This document shows, one piece after another, positions 9,247-21,798 of a DNA stretch of 64,000 nt. Each line of letters opens with the position of its first letter. Position 1 is the stretch's first letter. The notes under the pieces are model-generated. The model was given only the letters and a program-made list of their open reading frames with translations. It did not search any database and was not told the DNA's origin. Origin of the DNA: Daphnia pulex (Eukaryota; Arthropoda; Branchiopoda; Diplostraca; Daphniidae); contig NC_060021.1 of NCBI RefSeq assembly GCF_021134715.1, positions 3,906,001 through 3,970,000 on the forward strand. Direction: 5' to 3'. The translations under genes were made by a program, and so were the position numbers.

Positions 9247-11934
9247 ATGTTGACCGACGAAGAAATTAAAAAAGTTCTTTTATATAGTGAATTTTCGGTA
9301 CGAAAGAGAAAACGTACGTTGGAAGAGTTGCAACCAACATACGCATCAGTTTTGCGAAGAAAAGCTTTGCGAGTTATTGAAGATTGGTGTACACAAGGCG
9401 TTCCAACAAGAATATGGAACAATGTTAAAAGCGATCCGAATCTTGTACTGAGGTTTAATTTGAAACCAATGGAAGAAATGCAATCCCAATTTCAGCGTGA
9501 TGTGGTAACAAATCATATGAATCATAATAACAGTTCGATAAATATAATTGTATAAAATTTGTTTTTATTAATCAGAATGCTTCAAATGATAATCAAGAAA
9601 ACGCATCGATTATTGATGAAAACTCACTTGTAGAGGAAAATGATGACTCAGTTGATCATCAGTCGAAGGATACAACAATAAATGAGTTTGAGGATATGGA
9701 AACTGTCCTATATGAGAACGAAGCCCAATTACTGGAACAGAATGAACAGCCTGGAAATGAGCAAATGACTTTAATAAAGATTTTACGGCATTTTGCAGCT
9801 TACACAAATCAAAAACAAATACACCTAACGTATCTACTCAAATTACTGAAGCTGTATGAGCCTATTCCATATTATTCTTTGTTACCAAGCACTGGACAAG
9901 AACTTATGCATGTGGATGGAAGCGATTGGCCCACTTCAACAAATAATGCACAAAAATCAAGACAGTTGCCATCTGCTGTATCAATTAATGATGGAAAATA
10001 TGTACATTTCGGCTTAGAAAATGCCTTAAGTGGAAATTCTGCTGGACTAATCAATCGCGACGCAGATTTGATGCAATTTGTTGATTTGTACTATAAAAAT
10101 GCAAGTATTCTTCCAAAAAATTTGCGGAAAAGAGTAAATATTATATTTATATCCTTTACCTTACAGTGCATATAATTTCCTCAATCTTTACATAGATTGA
10201 AGCATTTGACGTTTACTCAATTACGGAGAAAGCTAAAGCCATTCTACGAGGAGAAAAAATTGTAGTTCCTGAATTGTGTTTGGAGAAAACCCCTCATTTC
10301 AACATAGATATCAACATCGACGAAGCCAAGCTAAACGAAGACGAAAATGCTCCTACGATAACACCTATTCTTGGAAGAATTCACTCAATTCAGTCAGATG
10401 CAAAAAGTCTTGACAACATCACTCTTTTGGAGACTTCAGTTTTCATCATCGGTTTTTATGTTGGAAAGGGTAAGCCTACCGATATTCACAGATTTCTTCA
10501 AGACCTTATTCGTGAACTTTCTCACCTTTCCCCTTCAAATGAAAACATTGCCGACATAAATGAGCGTTGCTGCACAGCTTCACTTCGTTGTGTCATTGCT
10601 GATGGTCCAATGAGATCTTTTCTTAAAAGAACTAAAGGCCATTCCGGTTATTGGTGTTGTGACCGTTGTATTCAGAAAGGTGAAATGGTTAATCGAACTA
10701 TCTTACTACGAAATGTCAATGCCCCTGCTAGAACCGATGCAGATTTCTTGACTTATCATGTCAACGATTATTCTATTGATGAACACTTGAAAGACCCAAA
10801 CGATGTTAGTCCTTTCCTCAATGTAAATTTGCCAATGGTATCAGGCTTTGTCATTGATCCTATGCATACTGTTATCGAGGGTGCCTTTTGCCGACGTTTA
10901 GAGGGATTTGTATTCGTGCCAGCCGAGGGCAAACTTACAAGCACACAGATAGCTGAAGCCAACAAACGAATCAAGTTCTTTCACTTGTGCCAACCATACG
11001 GATTTGACCGTTTTGTTGGCAAGCTGGAAAAATGCAAGAACTATAAGATTCATGTGAAACGTAACATTCTTTATTATCTATTATTTCCTCTCTTCAAGGG
11101 AATTCTCAGTGAAAATGACCTCGAACATATTATGTTGTTACAATATGGCATGATGTTATTGGTTCATGTTACATTTCAATGAAGAACCCGTTACAAAAGA
11201 AAGAATTTTAAAGGCCAAAAACATCTTAGATAGATATTCTGTGGAGCTGACTGAGAGAGAAATACCTTGTCGATTTGTCAGCCATCAAGTTTCTCATGTG
11301 TGGCAGGATTCAGAAAACTTTCAATGCGGGATTGAAACTCTGAGTGCATTTCCTTTCGAGAGTTTCCAAGTTTTCTTTCGAAGATGTATAAGAAGTGGAA
11401 ACTCTCCAAGCTGAACAGATACGTAACAGATGTGGTGAAAAGTCTAAGTACCAACTCCCGACAACTTCATGTGGAACTATTATTGAGACTAAAGTACAAT
11501 TAATGCTGGAAGGAATAAAAAATAACAGCAGGGTACTTAAATATTGTAATAAGGGAGGTCGATGGCCTAAAAAAATTTTTTTCAATAACTTTGTCTTGAC
11601 TAATTTATTCCCCAATAATATTTTCCTCGATAACCAAAAATCTGCCTTCGTTTGTGTTGACATTCTTGCGTGTAGTGGTATGGAGTTAGTTGAAATTGTT
11701 GCACGTAAATTTGTATCTCTTGAAAATGCCCATGTTCAGCCATATCGATCGTCAGATCACAACACATTTTCTGCTCATACCCTCAGTGCGCCTACATTTT
11801 TCCGCTATCCTTCACAAGTATTTTGTAAAATGATGGCTCTTCCTCTTAATCCAACTCCACCAATATCTTTTGAAAATGAGGAATTACGTTGGTATTTAGT
11901 TCCTCTGTTGCATACATCTGATAATGTCAACTAA
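9247..11934 (+). pseudogene. CACTA/EnSpm-like transposase, nearly full length (copy B)
   Basis: Exons 9247-9549, 9576-10133 and 10196 to about 11934, with short in-phase introns. The first exon is a basic N-terminal domain (MLTDEEIKKV) shared with copy A. The core contains GFYVGKGKPTDIHRFLQDL, then CVIADGPMRSFLKRTKGHSG followed by YWCCDRC, then a FVIDPMHTVIEGAF motif. This order (G.y.G..KP, DaP.R.f.k..kGH.GY..C..C, D.MH) is what I know from transposase-domain proteins of animal CACTA/EnSpm-like elements (cut-and-paste DNA transposons). The C-terminal part (EIPCRFVSHQVSHVWQDSEN, FRRCIRSGN, IRNRCGEKSKYQLP) is in two other frames: the frame shifts near 11160 and near 11400. It is thus a recent but inactivated copy. 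It is divergent from the DUF4806-like gene at 8772. Confidence 0.7.
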
Positions 11935-13380
11935 ATACAACTTTGTAAATTGCCATGTAAATGTCAGCGGTACTTTTATTCTGTAATCAGCCAGGTCTTT
12001 TGTCACCTGAAGGTCTATTGGTTAAAGAGCTGGATCATGAATTAAAAGGTCAAAGGATCAAGTCCCGGATAAGACAAATCTTTATTGTTCGTATATTCAA
12101 ATATATGTGATATAAAATTTATGAAAATATTTCTGATGGAAATTTTAAATCGGAGAATTGACTTTAAAAAAATCAATTTATAATAAAGAAAGCTAACGAT
12201 TCTTGACTGCATTTATCATTTCCATATATTTTGCATTTATTTTGAAAATAACAAACTCAAATTCCCAAACTTCGGCTGGAAAACATAAAATTCAGAAAAA
12301 CTCTAATAAAACTCTATTTTTATGCGTTTACTTTGAGTGGGCTGAAACGGAATAGTCCCCAGACGCTAAAATTCTTCTCGGGCGGCGGCAATCTGAATTT
12401 TATTTTATAAGGCAAGTTTTTAATCCGTTCTGAGGGTTGGGTTCTTCATCATTTTAAACGGAAGAATCCTATCATGTAAGAAAGCAGTTAAAATGCATTG
12501 AAAATTTAGAAGAATGTTCTTTGGATCGCTGTAGAACAAAATTTTAGCTATTTAGTCAAGGTTTCAAGGTAATGGTGCTATTATTTCCCTTTTTCACAAT
12601 TAAAAGAAAATAATGGCTCCCTATTTTATCTCGGTAATCTATCCTGAATCCAGAGTGGCTTCCTATGGGTCTAGCTTCATATGAAAGTGGCTTCTTGACT
12701 ATGGACTGATTCACGGCGATTCAACGGCGATGTCACTTTCGACTGAACGGTTTGGCAAGATTGACATCTCATTCGGTTGAGCATCTCATTAGACATCACC
12801 TTAGGAACTGGTAGTAAGAAACGGGTTTGAATCAACACTCAACTGAAACTGGTAATTTGGATTTGGTAACAAACTAAAAGTGGAATATACTGTTCATAGG
12901 GGAGAGCAGACCCACCTTGGACGCCGTACTAAGTTAGACAGCAAAAAAATACCCTATTAGATGTATTTAAATATATTTAAACACATACATCTTGTGTAGA
13001 ATTTGATTTTACGTCTATTAGAAAAATTAAAAATGATTTTTCATAGATTTTTTAAATTAAAATAAGCCCACAAAATTCGTAAATTTTTTCCCCGTTCTTT
13101 TTCATTTTATTCCCTAACCGTTAGTCTTATTAACAAGCAATCCACCACTCAAGCGCACCAAATCCATGGACCTCCTTTTTTCCCATTCCGCTTTGGGACC
13201 TAAAAGTCTGTAATAATTCAGGTATATCCAGTTTTCTACTCCGGATTCACCTATTTTTGCAGAATTCAAATATTCCCAGCCGTTCGGGAGGTATTTAATA
13301 TTAATGTTAAAGTTTGGGTTTTTTTAATTTTGACAATCTGGTGGGTCTTTGGTATCACTTTTTGGGTCCTTTTTCGTGGA
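11935..13380. other. No gene recognised; AT-rich spacer
   Basis: About 1.4 kb with no convincing ORF. It should contain the right end of the copy B element and the junction to the Gypsy-type element starting near 13.4 kb. A weak tRNA-like segment at 11995-12075 is listed separately. Confidence 0.4.
11995..12075 (+). repeat. tRNA-like sequence (decayed tRNA or SINE head)
   Basis: The segment has an A-box-like stretch (TCTATTGGTTAAAGAGC), a B-box-like stretch (GGATCAAGTCCC), and ends GTCTTTT..ATAAGAC that pair with one mismatch. At about 81 nt, with extra bases before the D arm and a poor anticodon arm, it is not a functional tRNA. A tRNA-derived SINE or tRNA pseudogene is the likely reading. 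Confidence 0.25.
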
Positions 13381-14806
13381 TGGCCTTATCATAAGGCCGG
13401 TGTCCGGTGGCCGTAAAACCGTTCTGGCCAGTACGCCACCACTTATCTGAAATTGATAATCTACTATTCAATGGCAGCTGTTTGGTTGTCCCAGTCTCTC
13501 TGCGTCAGGAGGAGTTGGCCGGAATCCATGACGGCCCTTTTGGAGAAGTAAAGTGCGTTTTTAGAACCAAAGCAGCCGTTTATTGGCCCGGATGTGACGA
13601 TCAAATTCGTAATATGTTGGCCAGCTGTTCAACCTGCCAGGCTCATCGTCATCGCAATCCAGCCACGCCCCTTCGTCAAGTGCCTCTGCCGGCTCATGCG
13701 TTTCAGTGGGTACAGCTGAAATTTCTCTTCATGATGAAGTCAACTTGGCCTACATTCTGGTGGTCGACGCCTATAGTAAGTGGCCAGCTCGCGTTCCGTT
13801 TTGCACTTTGTCGTCTTCATCCGTCATCGCCGAGATGTTGAGAATTTTAGTGACTTCGGCGTTCCAGAAGTAATAATGTCTGACAACGGCTCCTTCATCT
13901 CTGACTCGTGGTTTCCAGATGCCGTCGAAGCTGTTCGCAGCGATCCGGACTCCTATGTCGTTAAGTTGGCAGATTGGCGAGCTTTTCGTCGGACGCGCCG
14001 TGACATTAATCTTGACAACTTGCCTTCAACAGGGTTGGCCATTGGTCAACAGAGTGGTGGCGCTGCTGAAATCTCGTCTGCTGTTCCCGGTTATCGCCCC
14101 GCCTCTACTAATCATCTGCTTCCTGCCCTGTCTTGGTCTCCGCCTGGTCCGCCGGCCCGCGCTGTGAACGGTCAAGTTGTCCAGTCGTTTCCGGTAGCAC
14201 TAGGTCGTCCATCAATGATGATGCAACTTTCACCAGTAGTTGTTAACCCTTCGTCCGGCCCGGCAGCTCCAGCGAGGCCACGTGCGGCGCCCGTCTCAGC
14301 CGGCCAGCGTGCTGCCGTCCAGCTGTCCCCTGCCCAGTCGCCCCTGACTGCGTCAATTCCGCTGGCCGTAGCGCCTCATCGTCCTGGCTTGACTCTCTCT
14401 GGTTGCCCTTACCTCAAGCCATGTTAACTGTCGGTCTGTGGTTCCGTTTCGGTTGTCCTAGCTACTTTGATTAGGGACACTTGTGGCCGTTTGCGCTACT
14501 TTCTCTCATTTGTGGGTTCTTTTTTTTTCTCAATTCGTCGTCTGTTTCTCATTCGTTAGCAAGTATATCTTATAGCTTGTTCTCGTCACATTGTTCATGT
14601 CATAGAGTGTTCTTCTCTCATTGTGTTTATTCTCTTGTTCAGCAAAAGTTCTAGTCATTCATTCATTTGTGTAATCAGTGCGCGAGGGGGAGATGTTGTA
14701 GCATCTAGCGTTGGCCGCTGGATTTCGCGCCACCTGGAGTGGCATATCCCCGCTATGCAGAGCCCCAATACAGCAGTCTTAGACACACACTTATCTTTAT
14801 AACAGA
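13381..14806 (+). mobile_element. Gypsy-type LTR retrotransposon, 3' pol and start of 3' LTR
   Basis: Only the integrase end of pol remains. The integrase zinc-binding (H2C2) region reads VYWPGCDDQIRNMLASC followed by CQAHRH (about 13560-13660). A frame change then leads into the rve core (VVDAYSKWPARVPF, SDNGSF, with the DNG motif near 13880) and a Pro/Ala-rich tail to 14427. A purine tract (GCGAGGGGGAGA) at 14682-14693 leads directly into TGTTGTAGCATC at 14694, the expected layout of a polypurine tract and 3' LTR start. The LTR appears cut off after about 110 bp by the inverted element that follows. Frame breaks and missing gag, protease and RT make it dead. Confidence 0.7.
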
Positions 14807-17534
14807 CTATTCGGCTGCTGGGCGGGAGTACTGGCGTCCAGAACGAGTACGCATCGGTTCCAACCTGCAACGGATCACTAAACTGCTAACTGGACCGCCA
14901 ATAGTATTCGGAATCTCAAACTGTTGAGTCAACAGACCATACGCCTCTTCCACTCCAGTGCTCCCGGCAGGAGCCCTAATCGTCAGGCTACTCCTCGACC
15001 GTGGTGTCGACGGTGGAGCCAGTGTCATGATTTCGACTCCGGCATGCTCTTGTTCGCGCCGGAAATCGAAAGGGCCCGCATGCGCGTTGACGTTGCAGCT
15101 GATGTGTTGGCCCCTGCACTGCATTGATGGCCCACCGTGTACTACGAAAAACACGTCCATCCACCAGTCTGATGGAATACGAGTTGGGCTCCTTACAGAC
15201 TGCTTCCACCAACCCGGGCAGCCATCGAGACCCAATGCGGGCACGCACAGCCTGTCCGAAGAAACGAACAGATGTGCGTAAATCATGGCGGCACGTGGCG
15301 TGAAAAGCACCTTCGCCCTGGCGTGCAGGCCAGTGAAGTTGAACAAAAGAGGCAGGAAAAATCCGCGGTCCCAATTTTCTTGGTAAAAATGGTAACGACA
15401 CACGCAGATTTCGACCCTGTAAGACGACGGACGGCGAAGGAAGTTGATTCGACACGTTGATCGTACTGCTAACACCTCCCAGAGGGTACAACCATCTTGA
15501 AACATCTTCAACAAAGTGCATTCACAATTTAAATATGTCGTGCCGCGAGCCCATTCGATTTCGAAAATTCTGGTTTGGACGTGACATGACGGACTCCACG
15601 TTTGCCACAAAAACGGTTTAACTCGACACTGGCAAACTTTGTCCCATTATCTGACATCAACTTCTCTGGGGCACCAGAATCAGAAAAAAATCCATCCAAA
15701 GCTTCGATCGTAACCCTCGACGACAAGAAGCCCAGGGTTTCAACGCATGGTCACTTGCTATAGTCGTCTACTAGCAACAAATAATGAATTCCAGCGAACT
15801 GAAATATGTCCGTCGACACTAACTGAAACGGATGATCTGGAATTCGAGCCGGATATAATGGTGACGCAGAGTTTTTTCATGTCGGTTCTCTTGAAAATTT
15901 GCACAGCTGGCCAATATGTTTCTAATCTGGTCGTCGCAACCCGGCCAATACACCGACGACTTTGCCCGTCTTACGCATTTAACTTCCTCGAAATGACCGT
16001 AGTGAACTCCGTCCATGTCCTCTCGTTGAACTTCTCATATGGACTCTCTTGTTCAGTCGAGACTCATCTGAACATCACCATCAGGCTTGCTGGCCACTAC
16101 CCATACGGTGGAAGAGAATAACAATATAATAGAAAGAAAATAGCAGAATGCCACAGTAGAGAACATTTTAAAAGACCAATGGAAGAATGATGAAAAAGTG
16201 AACAATATGGTGAAGAAAATAGTCTTTGCAGAACCAAGTACCGATCAAAATCTTTTAGTTTCTTTTGAGAGTAGTAACGTGTCTGTTGAATCGTTAACGA
16301 AACGACAGCGATTCTGATTTATCTCAATACAATTTCATTACAAAAAAAAACATATAATATGACCACCTTCATTTCAGCCAGTGTTAATTAGGTTAACGTT
16401 TTCTTTGAGAATTCTTCATTGATAAAATAAATGTAATAAAACCATACGGCTAACACAATAAGTGGGCTCGGTCAACCAACAATCTTCCACCATCTAGTCT
16501 AGCTTGCATCTTCCTATGAGAACGGGATTCGCCCGGCTGCCGACACCACTGGATCAACCGAATTACGGCCCGTTCCCAACTTGATGTTGTGTTCCACTGG
16601 CAACTTTCCGAGTCCAGTAAATAAATCCATGTATTCCTTGAAGACTGCAGGCAACCGACGGTGAAGGACTTTCCACTTTCATGGAATGAGCTCTCCGAAT
16701 GAGATTTAGGCGTTGGCTAGACAGTAGACCCAGTATGGACAGCTTTCCGGGCTCATCGACCACGACAAAATCTTTTAAGTGAACGACACCACTAGCCACT
16801 ACTTTGGCCGTGTGAATGCCGTGTGAATGCCAAGAACTGTCAAATACCCGTTCTTAGCACCGTAACATCGCACGCGTGTCCCTGCACGAAGACGCTGACG
16901 ACTGGCAGGTATACGAATAGACTCTTCCTTCGGTAGTACGATGCACGACGCTCCGGAGTCCAATTTTCACTTTTATTTTCACGTCATCTACCGTGATTTT
17001 TCAGTTCACTCCTTGTCTTCAGACACTAAACAACGGCCATGTCGTATTTTATGTGTCTCGTATTCTTCCAATGACCAACCGGTTACCCCATCCTCAGCTT
17101 CCTCTTCCATAAGATGGAGCTCCATGGCGGTACCCCTTTGAGCTGGCCTTCCATGATGGCTAGGAGCTGGAATAGTCGGTGGCACGCGTCGGACGCCTGC
17201 TGTCGTTGTGTAGGGTTAGGAAACCTCCTGGCGTAATGACAGTTTTCCACACGCGTAGCACATGATGTTTGCAGCCGAGCAACGGCCCGCTACATGTCAC
17301 GTCCCCACCAAGTACAATCAACAAATTACTGTCCCGAACTACCAATGTTTCCAGAGCTTATTTGTTGGGTACCACCGCCAGCCGCTCCTTTTCGGGCATG
17401 TTTCTCACTCGGCTGATAACCCGACTCATCCGGCCGACGAATTGTCAAGTCGATAAAAATTTGCAAGAGTTGTGGTCGTGACGCTTCGCAAGAACGGACT
17501 ATGTAGCACACCTTGGTTAAGTCAAAAGTTTTTT

Positions 17535-17990
17535 CTAAAAAGATTTTTCTCTCTCGTTTGTCAGTCCAACACTCCTACAAGACAATCTGGTCCGAAGGAC
17601 CGAGTCCACTGTCGCGCCATAACAACAACCCTTGACCATACTTCGGAGGCACATAACCAAAGAGTCGAAAGATTCCCCTGGTAACTGATGGCAGCGTAAA
17701 AACATGAAACTCTCAAAAACCTCGATTTTTATTGGCTCAAAATGATTACCGAATTTGTCCAGCACCGGTAAAATTTTCTTTTCATCGCCTGCAGTGGCGA
17801 ACACAAACGTGTCGAAAATCTTGAGGCCCTCCGAACCGAGTAGGGTGATCAGCACACCGACAATTACTTCTTGGTAGGTTTCATCTTCGCGAGTAGCCAG
17901 GATGAAGTGCTCAAATTGACGGCGTCAAATGCGTCATTCCGAGGCTAAGTCAACAAGTTGTGAACGAAAACGGCAAAGCCACCCTCATCG
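17535..17990 (-). pseudogene. Gag-like ORF remnant of the inverted Gypsy element
   Basis: The 106-residue ORF (stop at 17535) plus scraps upstream reads like a retrotransposon capsid: TFVFATAGDEKKILPVLDKF, YFEPI-type segment, then LPGESFDSLVMCLRSMVKGC. It sits directly downstream (minus strand) of the LTR and primer-binding site, as gag should. It is truncated and not followed by an intact zinc knuckle. Confidence 0.5.
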
Positions 17991-18295
17991 ATAAAGCCAA
18001 GATGAAATATTAAGCTGAATTGTCCTAACAATGAGAACATACACTGTACTTTCGCTAGACTATTCACGTGGGAACAACGACGTTGGAGATATACACGGAT
18101 ACAGGCAAGGACCTATCACGTGTGCCACCACACTGTTCACTAAAGTTACCACGTTTAAACAAGTTGCTAATCAACGTCCCGTGGAACTAATAACACCACT
18201 TACAGTGAGTAATTTTCACTGCCTTCAACGAGGAAATAACAAAACTTTAAGTCCGAGCACATCATAACCCATTCTAAAGAATTATAAGCTCATTA

Positions 18296-18309
18296 CACTT
18301 TTGACACCA
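18296..18309 (-). other. Primer-binding site, tRNA-Leu-like
   Basis: On the minus strand the 14 bases right after the LTR read TGGTGTCAAAAGTG. This is close to the TGGTGTCAGAAGTG-type site complementary to a tRNA 3' end (tRNA-Leu class) used by many Gypsy elements. It abuts the LTR end CTACAACA. Confidence 0.55.
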
Positions 18310-18559
18310 TGTTGTAGTCTCTAGTGTCCAGTGCGAGACTATTTCATCAGCTCTTGTAAGCTTCTTTTATTCTCGATTAATAGTATGTTGCTCGTTGTGG
18401 CGGAGGTATCCTACTTCTTTTAAAGATCTAGTATGAATTAAACTCACTATGAGTCGCGCGCTAGACTTTACACGAACAGAACTTAAAATGAGTACGTAAG
18501 AATCATATGTTCTCTATATATTGATCATCATACGCTATCATCTAACGCACTCCACAACA
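18310..18559 (-). repeat. 5' LTR of the inverted Gypsy element
   Basis: On the plus strand the 250-bp block starts TGTTGTAGTCTC and ends CTCCACAACA, giving the LTR short inverted ends TGTTGT..ACAACA. Its inner end abuts the primer-binding site. The matching 3' LTR is not recognisable beyond the pol stop near 14807. Confidence 0.55.
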
Positions 18560-19770
18560 AGAACTGCACCTATGCATCAATAAATCAATGGCTGCAACTT
18601 AGATAAATCTGATCTGTATCCACGCCCATCAATCAATCCATGAAAGGTATCAATGAAGGAAACGCTATAAGAAAACTAACAAATTGTTCCAAACAAGCGA
18701 GATGGGGCTTCCCAAGTCGCAGTGGCTGTTCCCACCTGGCCCGTAGTTGCAGAGTCGGAGAGCGGGGCAGCCTGGTGTCAGTCAAGATAAGAGTCACGTC
18801 ACGTTTTCGTTGAGAGTAAGGGCAAACTAGGTCACGCCTACCAGCAGCTAGCCGTGACAGCTAAACTAGTTTTCCTCTTTTTTATCGCTGAATATTTTTC
18901 GTCTGTTAGAATACAATTGGTTTAATTTCCCACCCACGCGTTTTGAACATTTCGTGCATCGACCGGGGTTGTTTGAGCGAGACACCCACCCTTTTCCGAC
19001 ATTTCGCGTAGCGGCCAAACTTTCGTCACGTGGTTTTTGGAGCTTTTATCCGTCAGCAGCTGTGCCATTTGCCATCCCTGGTTGCTGCAAAGAATTTCAG
19101 CCATCAGCAGTCTTTTTTCTTGGAAACCAGAAGGAAGAAAATTTCCAAAAAAGATCGTCCAAGTAGAGAGGGTGGTTAAAATTTTAGCCACAGAGAGTGC
19201 TACCACTTTGGATTTGTCGGAGTCGCCCTTCTATCAAAATCAGGGGGAAAGCCGCTAGCTTCGCTCCGTCTAAGTTTTCAAGTTGTTCCGCGTTCCTGTT
19301 GTTCCGTGTTTGTTTGTTTTCATGTTTCTCTCCGCTTTTTATAAAGTAGCCCGTCATCGAGTCTTGTAGTCTGCAGATTGTTTTACAGCGTCTCAGCAGT
19401 AAGTGCAGCATGGCCACCTGCGACAACATGGCTACTGCCCAGCCTCCAGTCATTACAAAAGAATCGGTTAACGTAGCCATTACTTAGCAGTCGACAGTCG
19501 CGGAACCAAAGAATTTGGACAAAAGCCAGCTCGTTCGACAAAGAGGAAGGCTCGCCACACCCGCCTGCTGACTATTCTCAACAATTGCATGGTTTTTAAT
19601 CGAGAGAGGCCATTTAAAACCAAGGCGCGGAACTCCCGGCCATCTTTGGTGGAGGGAATATTAGAACGTGGAGCTGAGCCACAATGAAGTTCTGACAGCG
19701 TGTGTGACGGAATAGGAATTCAACAAGGAGTTTTTTCTGGTTTGAGTTATTCACGGAAGCTCGCCGTAAG
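18560..19770. other. Probable 5' region of the BEL/Pao element
   Basis: No coding sequence is recognised. By position this should hold the LTR and leader of the BEL-type element whose gag starts near 19.77 kb. No LTR ends could be matched to a downstream copy, so boundaries are unknown. Confidence 0.3.
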
Positions 19771-20034
19771 ATGCTCGCCGATATAAACACTTACTTTGGA
19801 GAAGGTTCAATCGAAAATCTTAAGCCAGCGTCATCAATTCGGTCGTCGCGTTCGTCAAGAGCGTCGGGATCAAGAAGTTCAGCACGGTCGAAGGAAGACA
19901 AAATTCAAGAGAAGGCACAGAAATTTGCTGAGACAGAGTTGATGATGAAGCAGGCCCAGGAAGAAGCACGGCTGAGAGAAATTGAAGAGGAAAGAATCCG
20001 GCGCTTAGAAGAAGATAAGCGAAAGGAAAGCTAA
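19771..20034 (+). pseudogene. BEL/Pao Gag N-terminal coiled coil
   Basis: An 87-residue ORF. After a Ser/Arg-rich stretch comes a long Glu/Lys/Gln/Arg helix (KFAETELMMKQAQEEARLRE) typical of the N-terminal part of BEL/Pao Gag. It stops before the capsid region, which continues in other frames downstream, so it is broken. Confidence 0.5.
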
Positions 20035-21798
20035 AGGTTGAGGTTGACGGCGCGAGACCAGTGACACCTGTCGATGCGCACTGAAATTTGTCCTCCAGAT
20101 CAGCAACGGTTGCCACTCCGGTTTTCTCTACTCAACAGCGGCCCGAGAGTAGTGCAGTGCCCATCAAGGGTACGCTGGCCAAAACCATTTGGTTTCGGCA
20201 CTCACACCTGCCCAGACGCCGTCTTCACACGGGCCGTCGGAAGAAGACCGTCTGAAAAGAAAGCCGAGAAGGAGCCTTGACGCCACATGGAATGGTTCAA
20301 CCACGTCGGCGTCGGTTCGTCGGCAGTCTCGATAGCATCGTCTAAAACGAAGAGAACGTCGTGGCCGCAAGGTTCTACTCCTGAAATTATCACGGTGCCA
20401 CCCAGTCCAAGTGTTGCCTGCACCACCGACGACAAGATGTGAAGCAAGCATCCCAGTCAACCAGTTCTTCCGTCCAAAGAAAATAGAAGTGCCGTTCATT
20501 GCGACAAGTAATTGCTGGGCGAGGGAAATAGATCAGGAAGCTAACCGGATGGCTCAACAGTTGCAACTCAACAGCAGCCCCTACCACGACGTATGCGACG
20601 CCGTTTGGAAAGACGACAATGGCGAAAGCCGGCAATCCTCTTAAAGCAAAGCTGCATTTTTTATCTAGACCCGTCGGTGCCACCTACGTCGCTAGTAGCC
20701 AAGAAAGAGCCAACGGAGCCGCCAACGTCAATCGCAGTTGAATTTAGCGATGGGCCACGAGAAGAAGTGTCCAGACCAGACGGATGGATCTACGAAATTG
20801 AGCGTCACGGAAGAACGGCCATGCCTGGTTCCCGGTCCCTGTCGCGCCTACCAAAAATTGAGTAACCGAAATTTGCAGGAGTTCCGTTAAAAAAGGTCAA
20901 TGTTCATTTAAACGTTCGGCGCACAGGTTTATCAGTGTTGCCGTGACGATTCGGAGAGGCAAGCTTTTTGTGGAGCTGCCTTTCTACAGACATCCATTTG
21001 CAGCTGAGAGAGTGTTTTTTACATCACTGTCTTTACCAACGGTGCCCGCAGGAGCTGCACAAAAATTTGGTAATCCTAGAGTGATCGCTAGTGCCTGTTC
21101 AACAGCGCTTATGGAGCTTCCCTCTTTCCACGACGTCGATTTCAAGTCCCTACAAAAATTCTCGGCGGCTTCGCGTTCGTGGGTCGCGTCTCTCCGTTTC
21201 GGAGGTTATGGTATTGAACTGCAGACCCATGCGAATCTCGCACACGTCGAGAACAAACTTTCGCATTTGCTCCGTAGCCGTTGGGCTAAATTCAGCTAGA
21301 CCATCATGGATCGTCTTCCTGACCTCACTGACTTAGACAACTGGCTCGACAACTGTGCCATGGTAGAATACTGTGTTTGAGTGGGCAGTGATTGTGCTTC
21401 TTCTCCCAACGCTCATTCCAAGGACCACCAGGAGCAGAGAGGGGGAGGGGTGCTTAAGCCAAAGGTCTTCATGAACACGGCACCCGAAAAAGCGTCTGCC
21501 GACAAGAAATTTGCCCACTGCGACAAAAGACTCGTGAAAGAAAAGGGACTGTGCTTCAAATTTTTGGAGCCTAGACACGTCATCACCACGTCGGCAGTGA
21601 AAAAAGTGCGGAATTGAAGGCTGCAAAAGTGGCCACCACAAACTCATGCACGGCTCCTTTCATATTTTTCATCCAAGGAAAAGAAGAACAATCACGATGA
21701 CGAAAAAAAGGAAGTTAAATAGCCTGACTCGTTGAAACCGCCCTTCACAGGAATGCACGTCGCCCCACCGAGAATAAAAGTGACGTTGATACCTATCT

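Larger units (their letters stand above)
14807..18559 (-). mobile_element. Gypsy-type LTR retrotransposon, inverted decayed copy
   Basis: Read on the minus strand this is a second element of the same family as 13381-14806. From its 5' end: LTR 18310-18559; primer-binding site 18296-18309; a gag-like ORF 17535-17855 (LRCHQLPGESFDSLVMCLR); decayed protease/spacer around 16.5-17.4 kb; integrase zinc-binding region at 15819-16016 (VYWPGCDDQIRNILASC, nearly identical to the plus-strand copy); integrase core at 15529-15726 (SGAPEKLMSDNGTKF); and a pol C-terminus ending with RTRSGRQYSRPAAE at 14807. Reverse transcriptase and RNase H are missing between about 16.1 and 16.5 kb. Many stops and shifts show it is inactive. 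Confidence 0.7.

Noticed and set aside
14807..15610. 267-residue minus-strand ORF as a separate gene
   Set aside because: It is the integrase/pol C-terminal part of the inverted Gypsy element (ends RTRSGRQYSRPAAE), not a host gene.
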